The notes under the pieces: generated by a model
The model's input: the letters and a program-made list of their open reading frames with translations, nothing else
What the model was told of the DNA's origin: nothing
Databases searched by the model: none
In this document: piece by piece, positions 22,369 through 26,362 of the stretch
How positions within the stretch are numbered: the first letter of the stretch is position 1
How the letters are laid out: each line of letters begins with the position of its first letter
DNA from: a virus
Virus record (IMG/VR): IMGVR_UViG_3300034198_020104
Coordinates: 1-26,362 of that record
DNA: 26,362 nucleotides
Strand: one strand, 5' to 3'
Program-made: the position numbers and the translations under genes

Positions 22369-22596
22369 ATGGTGATTGAGAAAGATATTAGGGTACATGA
22401 TTTTTTAAGGGGTGGACCTAAGTGGCGTATTATACTTGGGAGTAAAGGTCAACCTTTTCTTAACCCTGGATATACTTGGGCACCTTATATAATGAGTGTT
22501 GACTTTGTGACAGATTTCCAACCTAGACAGGGTATGTTATCAAGATACGGAATTAATACCATAAATAACGGATACTATAGTACAATTACGTTATGA
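22369..22596 (+). CDS. gp23 C-terminus-like small protein
   Basis: 75 residues. The second half, YTWAPYIMSVDFVTDFQPRQ and MLSRYGINTINN, matches the C-terminal signature of T4-type major capsid proteins (gp23: APY, then FQP, a Gly, and TRYG). The whole ORF is far shorter than gp23 (about 520 residues), so it represents only that block. It overlaps the next ORF by 4 nt (ATGA), and that ORF carries further gp23-like blocks. It may be a split or recruited capsid segment. Motif similarity is from memory of gp23; the assignment to a function is open. Confidence 0.6.
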   Translation: MVIEKDIRVHDFLRGGPKWRIILGSKGQPFLNPGYTWAPYIMSVDFVTDFQPRQGMLSRYGINTINNGYYSTITL

Positions 22597-23234
22597 TTAG
22601 TAAATCAGTACCTGGATTTTGTTTTGTCGACCCAACAAATAAAGAAACTATTAATATAAGATTTACTTCAGTTAATGTTGTTGGTGAAACTCGTAGAATT
22701 AGAGCTGTATGGACTCCTGAAATGGCACAAGACATAACTGCTTTTCATAATATAGATGCTGAGGCTGAATTAACTGCTTTACTGACTGAAAATATAAGAA
22801 ACGAAATTGACCAACAAATACTCCGAGATTTACATGACAATCAAAGGTTTTACAACAACAATAGACAAGAAGAAATTTTTAACAGATGGAACCAAATCGG
22901 TGGTAATATTTTAAATCAAGGTTATAGAGCCCCACAAGATAATAATCAACCTGATTTTGGGAATATCATGTTGCCTATAGCTAGAAGAGTTGCTGTACAA
23001 ACAATGGGTTTAGATTTAGTTACAGTACAACCATTGGAACCACCGACAGGGGGTCTTTTAGAGTTTTTAGATTACAATCAATACTTTACCGACAGTAATT
23101 ATATTTCATTACCTAACGAAGAAGGTTGGTATACAAAAGGTATATTTGAATCTATATTGATTAAAATTGATATGTTACCATTTAAATTTATACCTAAACG
23201 TAAATCTCGTAGAAGAAGAGACCAAAACGGTTAG
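22593..23234 (+). CDS. protein with gp23-like middle and N-terminal blocks in swapped order
   Basis: 213 residues. Residues about 27-75, with RIRAVWTPEMAQDITAFHNI and AEAELTALLTENIRNEIDQQ, match the gp23 core (T4: LKAQYTLELAQDLKAVHG...DAELSGILATEI..EINRE). Residues about 125-160, with MLPIARRVAVQTMGLDLVTV and QPLEPPTGGLLEF, match the N-terminal gp23 block (MVRR...D(I/L)..VQPM..PTG). In gp23 this N-terminal block comes first. The C-terminus is very basic (PKRKSRRRRDQNG). The order C-block, core, N-block across the two ORFs is the reverse of gp23. Role unknown: decoration, scaffold or rearranged capsid relic. Confidence 0.65.
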   Translation: MISKSVPGFCFVDPTNKETINIRFTSVNVVGETRRIRAVWTPEMAQDITAFHNIDAEAELTALLTENIRNEIDQQILRDLHDNQRFYNNNRQEEIFNRWNQIGGNILNQGYRAPQDNNQPDFGNIMLPIARRVAVQTMGLDLVTVQPLEPPTGGLLEFLDYNQYFTDSNYISLPNEEGWYTKGIFESILIKIDMLPFKFIPKRKSRRRRDQNG

Positions 23235-23257
23235 TTAGAATTTAACATATAATTAAC

Positions 23258-23288
23258 TTGACATATATACACCCAAGATAATTATATG
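23258..23288 (+). promoter_or_regulatory. possible host-type promoter of the glycosyltransferase
   Basis: TTGACA (23258-23263) then about 18 nt and a TAATTATATG that only partly fits TAnnTTTG, directly before the ATG at 23290. Weak. Confidence 0.3.
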
Positions 23289-23289
23289 T

Positions 23290-23994
23290 ATGAGTTTATC
23301 TAAAAAATTAACAATTGTTATACCCTGTAAAAATGAAGGTTTAACAATTAAAAAAACCTTAGAATTATTAAATCACCAAAGTGACATAGAAAATGTTAGT
23401 GTTATCGTCGCCGATATATCGGATGATAAGTTTACTAAAAAAATATTAGAAGAGGATAAATATTTTTTTAAACTTAAAGTAGTAAAAGGTGGTTTACCTT
23501 CTGTCGCTAGAAACAATGGTTTTAAATTCTGTAAGACACCTTACGTTTTATTTTTAGATGCTGATATATTTTTATTAGATAATGAGCTATTAATAAATTC
23601 TGTAAGACATATAGAGTTTAAAAATAAAGATTTAATTTCTTGCAAATTCAACACATCAAATGGTAAATACAATTATGTATATAATTTATTCTATAAGTTT
23701 CAAAAACTCACAAAGTGGGTTTCACCGTTTTGTTTAGGTGGTTTCATGTTAATAAAATCAAAAAAATTTAAAGAAATAGGTGGATTTGATGAGAAGCTGA
23801 CTATTGCTGAAGATTATCAGTTAACACGTAAAATAAGTTCAAATAAATTTGACGTATTAAATAATGTAGTCTTCACCACACCAAGAAGATTCGATAATAA
23901 AGGTTTGTTGTATATGTTTAAAATTTTTATTGGGTCTTATATTAATAGAAATGATACAAATTATTTTAAATACGATAAAAACTATTGGTCATGA
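23290..23994 (+). CDS. GT2-type glycosyltransferase
   Basis: 234 residues of GT-A fold: LTIVIPCKNEG at 7-17, SVARNNGFKFCKTPYVLFLD (71-90) leading into the DAD motif at 90-92 that binds metal and nucleotide sugar, and an acceptor-side GGFDEKLTIAEDYQLTRK (about 165-182) with the ED pair. Short C-terminal hydrophobic/basic part. Family 2 enzymes transfer sugars to lipids or glycans. The stop overlaps the next start (ATGA), linking it to the LpxH-like enzyme. Phage glycosyltransferases often alter host O-antigen or phage components; which applies here is not known. Confidence 0.88.
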   Translation: MSLSKKLTIVIPCKNEGLTIKKTLELLNHQSDIENVSVIVADISDDKFTKKILEEDKYFFKLKVVKGGLPSVARNNGFKFCKTPYVLFLDADIFLLDNELLINSVRHIEFKNKDLISCKFNTSNGKYNYVYNLFYKFQKLTKWVSPFCLGGFMLIKSKKFKEIGGFDEKLTIAEDYQLTRKISSNKFDVLNNVVFTTPRRFDNKGLLYMFKIFIGSYINRNDTNYFKYDKNYWS

Positions 23995-24701
23995 AATGGA
24001 AAACAATAATAATGAGTGATTTACATTTAGGTGCAAGACAATCACAAACAGAAAAAATATTAAATTTTTTAAAAGAAAATAAATCAGAAAAATTAATATT
24101 AAATGGTGATATTGTTGATGGTTGGGCCTTAAAAAACAAAGGTAAGTGGAATGATGATTGTACAAAGATATTTAGAAAGTTTATGAAAAGGTCTGAAAAA
24201 GGTTGTGAGGTTATCTACATTAGAGGTAATCATGATGATTTTTTAAAACCCTTTATACCTTTTACAATGAACAATATTCAAATAGTTAGGAAGTATGTAC
24301 ATACTGGTATTGATGGTAGGACATATTACTGTTTTCATGGTGATGTTTTAGATTTTGTTATAATGGAAGTTAGATGGTTAGCTGTTTTGGGTGGTTGGTC
24401 TTATGATTTTGTTATAAGATTAAATACAATGTATAATAAAATAAGAAAAACTTTTAATCTACCGTACCACTCATTAGCAAACACAATTAAACAAAGTGTT
24501 AAAAGTGCAATAAATTTTGTTTCAGATTTTGAAAAAAATGCTAAAGATTTAACAAAACAAAAAGGTTACGATGTCGCCGTATGCGGACATATACACCAAC
24601 CAAAATTAGAAGTTGATTATATGAACTCTGGTGATTTTTGTGAAAACTCTACCTGTTTGGTTGAGGATTTTGAGGGTAATTGGAAAATTATTTTTGTTTA
24701 G
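23991..24701 (+). CDS. LpxH-like metallophosphoesterase
   Basis: 236 residues from the ATG at 23991; an in-frame TTG two codons upstream is less likely. The calcineurin-type motif set is complete: SDLHLG (Asp10, His12), GDIVDGW (Asp40), RGNHDD (Asn80, His81), FHGD (His116) and CGHIHQP (His200, His202). The overall pattern is that of UDP-2,3-diacylglucosamine pyrophosphatase-like proteins, which cleave a lipid A precursor, including the family-typical helical middle (residues 120-190). The order glycosyltransferase-phosphoesterase suggests envelope lipid or glycan modification. Whether the substrate is a lipid A intermediate is inference. Confidence 0.85.
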   Translation: MKWKTIIMSDLHLGARQSQTEKILNFLKENKSEKLILNGDIVDGWALKNKGKWNDDCTKIFRKFMKRSEKGCEVIYIRGNHDDFLKPFIPFTMNNIQIVRKYVHTGIDGRTYYCFHGDVLDFVIMEVRWLAVLGGWSYDFVIRLNTMYNKIRKTFNLPYHSLANTIKQSVKSAINFVSDFEKNAKDLTKQKGYDVAVCGHIHQPKLEVDYMNSGDFCENSTCLVEDFEGNWKIIFV

Positions 24702-25474
24702 ATTTTTGTGTCTTTAATAAATTTACCGTAAGCCTTTTTATAAGACTCTTGCGTTTCATCATAAACATCTTTGGTATATTGCCAATTCCAATATAAATCA
24801 TTATTTGTTTTGAAACCGTAAAAATCGTGAACTTTCTTCTGAGTTTCAGTAACATTTTCACCATTCCAATTTTGACCTACACAGATAAAACCTGATTCAA
24901 TATCCTTTATAATATTACTTTCACCCAAGGTATTGTGTCTATTTTCAATCCAAGTTAAACGCTCAATTAAATTTTGGTAATGCATATTGGCCTGACCCCA
25001 TCTAATAGAACTAAAGAAAACTACAGCATCAGATTCAAACAATTCTTTTGAAATTTTCCACAATTCATCCGATTTATTATTAAAACTTGCCCAACATCTA
25101 TGAAAACCTGAAGGATTTTTATCTTTGTTTTTTAATAAGGCTTTTTTAAGACCACAACTGTTACCATCTTTTCTTGATACATTACCCTCACATGCAAATA
25201 TTTTTAATTCAGGAACATCTATTAAAACAACTTTATCACCCAATTCTTCCTCCAAGTAGTGAGCAATAATTGTTGATTTTGGTACATCAATATTGTTATC
25301 ATCCCAATTAAATCTGTTGGAACAAGTTAATAATAAAACTTTATTCTTTTTCTTTAACACTTTTAAAGTTTTTGATAAAGCTTTGTAAGCATCAGATTGT
25401 ACCATTTCTTCAGATAAAATCTCTTGACGGAATTTTAAAACCTCTTCTTTTATTTTTATTCTAATATCAGACAT
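24698..25474 (-). CDS. flavodoxin-fold NAD(P)H-dependent FMN reductase
   Basis: 258 residues. After about 45 helical N-terminal residues the flavodoxin fold starts with KVLLLTCSNRFNWDDNNIDV, followed by PKSTIIAHYLEEEL (phosphate-binding region), VVLIDVPELKIFACEGNVS, and SDAVVFFSSIRWGQANMHYQ with NLIERLTWIENRH (flavin-side helix) around 150-180. This is the layout of NADPH-dependent FMN reductase-like proteins. The long N-terminal helix region is extra. It is convergent with the LpxH-like gene, overlapping by 4 nt. Its role in phage infection is unknown; redox supply is a guess. Confidence 0.8.
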   Translation of the reverse strand: MSDIRIKIKEEVLKFRQEILSEEMVQSDAYKALSKTLKVLKKKNKVLLLTCSNRFNWDDNNIDVPKSTIIAHYLEEELGDKVVLIDVPELKIFACEGNVSRKDGNSCGLKKALLKNKDKNPSGFHRCWASFNNKSDELWKISKELFESDAVVFFSSIRWGQANMHYQNLIERLTWIENRHNTLGESNIIKDIESGFICVGQNWNGENVTETQKKVHDFYGFKTNNDLYWNWQYTKDVYDETQESYKKAYGKFIKDTKI

Positions 25475-25477
25475 ATG

Positions 25478-25488
25478 TTATAAATATT
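25478..25488 (-). promoter_or_regulatory. AT-motif upstream of the FMN reductase gene
   Basis: On the - strand this reads AATATTTATAA, 4-14 nt upstream of the ATG at 25474. Confidence 0.35.
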
Positions 25489-25534
25489 TTGATTTTATAT
25501 AAGTTTATCATTATCTTTATTAAAAATAAATTAT

Positions 25535-25759
25535 ATGAACCCAGATAAACAAATCGAGACCTTAGAAAGAAAAGTTGCAAACCTTATGTTTCAAATTAAA
25601 AATCGTGAAATCACAATGGCAGAATCAAAAATCGGAAAATATTTTAACAGACTTAAACCATTGGATTTGGCATCTTATGAAAATTTGTTAAAGGAGTATA
25701 AAAAAATAATTGAAGAAGTAAAATCAGTTGAAACCACACAAGAAAATACAGAGGCATAA
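25535..25759 (+). CDS. small coiled-coil protein
   Basis: 74 residues with an amphipathic helix (KQIETLERKVANLMFQIKNR), a second helix (YENLLKEYKKIIEEVKSVE) and an acidic end (TTQENTEA). No family recognised. It is divergent from the FMN reductase gene and overlaps the next frame by 32 nt. Confidence 0.65.
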   Translation: MNPDKQIETLERKVANLMFQIKNREITMAESKIGKYFNRLKPLDLASYENLLKEYKKIIEEVKSVETTQENTEA

Positions 25760-26048
25760 TTTAACAGATCCTTATCATGGTTATAAGACCTTTAAGGATT
25801 TAAAGTTTTACCCACATCGTAATGGTATGGGTGGAAAACAGGCTATCATGGAATTTGATAACGGACACCGTATATCAGTTGTTGGTGGTGGTATAGGTCT
25901 TTATGGTGATGGAATAACAACTTTTGAAATTTGGAGAAGTTGTGACGGTGACGTTAAAGGTTATTTAACAGCAGAAGAAGTGACTGAAGAAATGATGGAA
26001 CTACAAGACTTAAGTCCCAACGAACCCAGAAATGAATATGGTTTCTAA
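25728..26048 (+). CDS. hypothetical phage protein, start uncertain
   Basis: 106 residues from the TTG at 25728. There is no ATG before residue 34 (Met in GMGG), yet the coding pattern clearly starts earlier: LTDPYHGYKTFKDLKFYPH, then QAIMEFDNGHRISVVGGGIG and DGDVKGYLTAEEVTEEMME. This resembles small phage proteins with the pattern FxxLxFxPHxxG...M.FDNG..ISVV...GYLT.E.V. The start is therefore a non-ATG codon or a frameshift from the gene before. Function unknown. Confidence 0.6.
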   Translation: MKPHKKIQRHNLTDPYHGYKTFKDLKFYPHRNGMGGKQAIMEFDNGHRISVVGGGIGLYGDGITTFEIWRSCDGDVKGYLTAEEVTEEMMELQDLSPNEPRNEYGF

Positions 26049-26067
26049 AAAAAAATAAAAAAATATC

Positions 26068-26097
26068 TTGACAAATAAAATAACTTTAGTATCTTTG
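26068..26097 (+). promoter_or_regulatory. Bacteroidota sigma-A type promoter
   Basis: TTG (26068-26070), 19 nt, TATCTTTG (26090-26097): the best consensus match in the window. It drives the small peptide/attenuator unit in front of tRNA-Gln. Confidence 0.8.
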
Positions 26098-26129
26098 TAT
26101 CATATTTATTAAAAAATAAAGGAAATCAA

Positions 26130-26222
26130 ATGAAAAACTTAACAAACATATTATTCGTGATGACACTAACGGTGTTATTTCAGTTTTTACAAACTGAACT
26201 CGGGTTCCTATGTCTAAGTTAA
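26130..26222 (+). CDS. 30-codon hydrophobic peptide, possible leader peptide
   Basis: MKNLTNILFVMTLTVLFQFL followed by QTELGFLCLS and a stop, 33 nt after a good promoter and preceded by a purine-rich AAGGAAA. One membrane span fills most of it. Within the ORF, TCGGGTT (26200-26206) is complementary to AACCCGA (26249-26255), the left arm of the following terminator, so translation could affect termination. It may be a membrane peptide or a leader; two Gln codons occur before tRNA-Gln, which is suggestive but few. Confidence 0.5.
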   Translation: MKNLTNILFVMTLTVLFQFLQTELGFLCLS

Positions 26223-26246
26223 TCATTTAAAATATTAACTAATTAG

Positions 26247-26281
26247 AAAACCCGAAGGACGTAAAAATCTTCGGGTTTTTT
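26247..26281 (+). terminator. intrinsic terminator before tRNA-Gln
   Basis: AAAACCCGAAG (26247-26257) pairs with CTTCGGGTTTT (26269-26279), then T. It lies only 10 nt before tRNA-Gln, so the tRNA needs read-through or its own promoter. Confidence 0.88.
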
Positions 26282-26291
26282 GTTTTTACAC

Positions 26292-26362
26292 TTTCGGGTC
26301 GTCTAAGGGCAGGACAGATGTTTTTGGAGCATCTAATGGTAGTTCGATTCTATCCCCGAAAA
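26292..26362 (+). tRNA. tRNA-Gln (anticodon UUG)
   Basis: Acceptor TTTCGGG with CCCGAAA, D-arm GTC/GAC, anticodon stem GATGT/GCATC with loop TTTTGGA (anticodon TTG, reads CAA), T-arm GGTAG-TTCGATT-CTATC, discriminator A at the last base of the window. Whether CCA is encoded cannot be seen. Confidence 0.93.

Noticed and set aside
1-26362. Insertion sequences, integrase or attachment sites
   Set aside because: No transposase, integrase or flanking direct repeat pairs seen.

Overview
The window looks like part of a large tailed phage that infects a member of the Bacteroidota, most likely a distant relative of the T4 group. The DNA is AT-rich and the genes are small and tightly packed, with TAATG and ATGA stop/start overlaps. 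Ribosome-binding purine tracts are mostly absent and A-rich leaders take their place. Host-type promoters match the Bacteroidota form (TTG, about 19-20 nt, TAnnTTTG). Two gene products carry type IX secretion (T9SS) type B sorting domains, which only make sense in a Bacteroidota host. Two adjacent ORFs carry segments that I recognise as T4 gp23 (major capsid) signatures. I see no terminase, portal, integrase or replication gene, so this is an accessory and partly structural stretch, not a whole genome.

Layout. 1-5950: small + strand genes: the end of an upstream gene, a glutaredoxin, a DUF4314 protein, a long unassigned protein, a Bacteroidota histone-H1-like (Hc1) protein and several small membrane or unknown proteins, divided by intrinsic terminators. 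5950-11000: housekeeping-like functions: a HAD phosphatase of the type found in RNA-repair proteins (- strand), two membrane proteins (one DoxX-like), a Nudix hydrolase, RNase HII and a DnaJ co-chaperone. 11000-13973: a HExxH metallopeptidase-like protein, then three genes for exported proteins, the last with a T9SS type B sorting domain. 14000-14820: an RNA-rich interval with a promoter-to-terminator small RNA, tRNA-Glu, a lipoprotein gene, a compact 78-nt structured element and tRNA-Arg. An HNH endonuclease gene ends at the next base on the opposite strand. 15472-18594: a 1040-residue exported protein with a GEVED domain, about six Ig/PKD-like repeats and a T9SS type B sorting domain. 18600-21099: about 500 nt of structured non-coding sequence ending in a strong terminator, then a SLOG/DUF2493 gene and a Ro60-type TROVE-vWA gene. 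21114-23234: an unassigned - strand gene, a Mom-like acyltransferase and the two capsid-like ORFs. 23290-26362: a GT2 glycosyltransferase overlapping an LpxH-like phosphoesterase, a flavodoxin-fold FMN reductase, two small genes, a 30-codon hydrophobic peptide under a host-type promoter, a terminator and tRNA-Gln.

How the parts may work together (inference). The RNA genes use promoters that resemble those of the host, while many protein genes have an AT-only motif, TAATATTTAT, on their own coding strand just upstream of the start. This suggests two transcription classes. The three tRNAs read GAA, AGA and CAA, codons that are common in these AT-rich genes. The T9SS cargo would use the host's secretion machinery to place Ig-like adhesin-type proteins on the infected cell. 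The glycosyltransferase and phosphoesterase could also alter the envelope. The large RNA next to the Ro60 homologue is the best candidate for an undescribed ribonucleoprotein. The capsid-like ORFs carry gp23 blocks in the order C-terminal, middle, N-terminal, the reverse of a normal major capsid protein.
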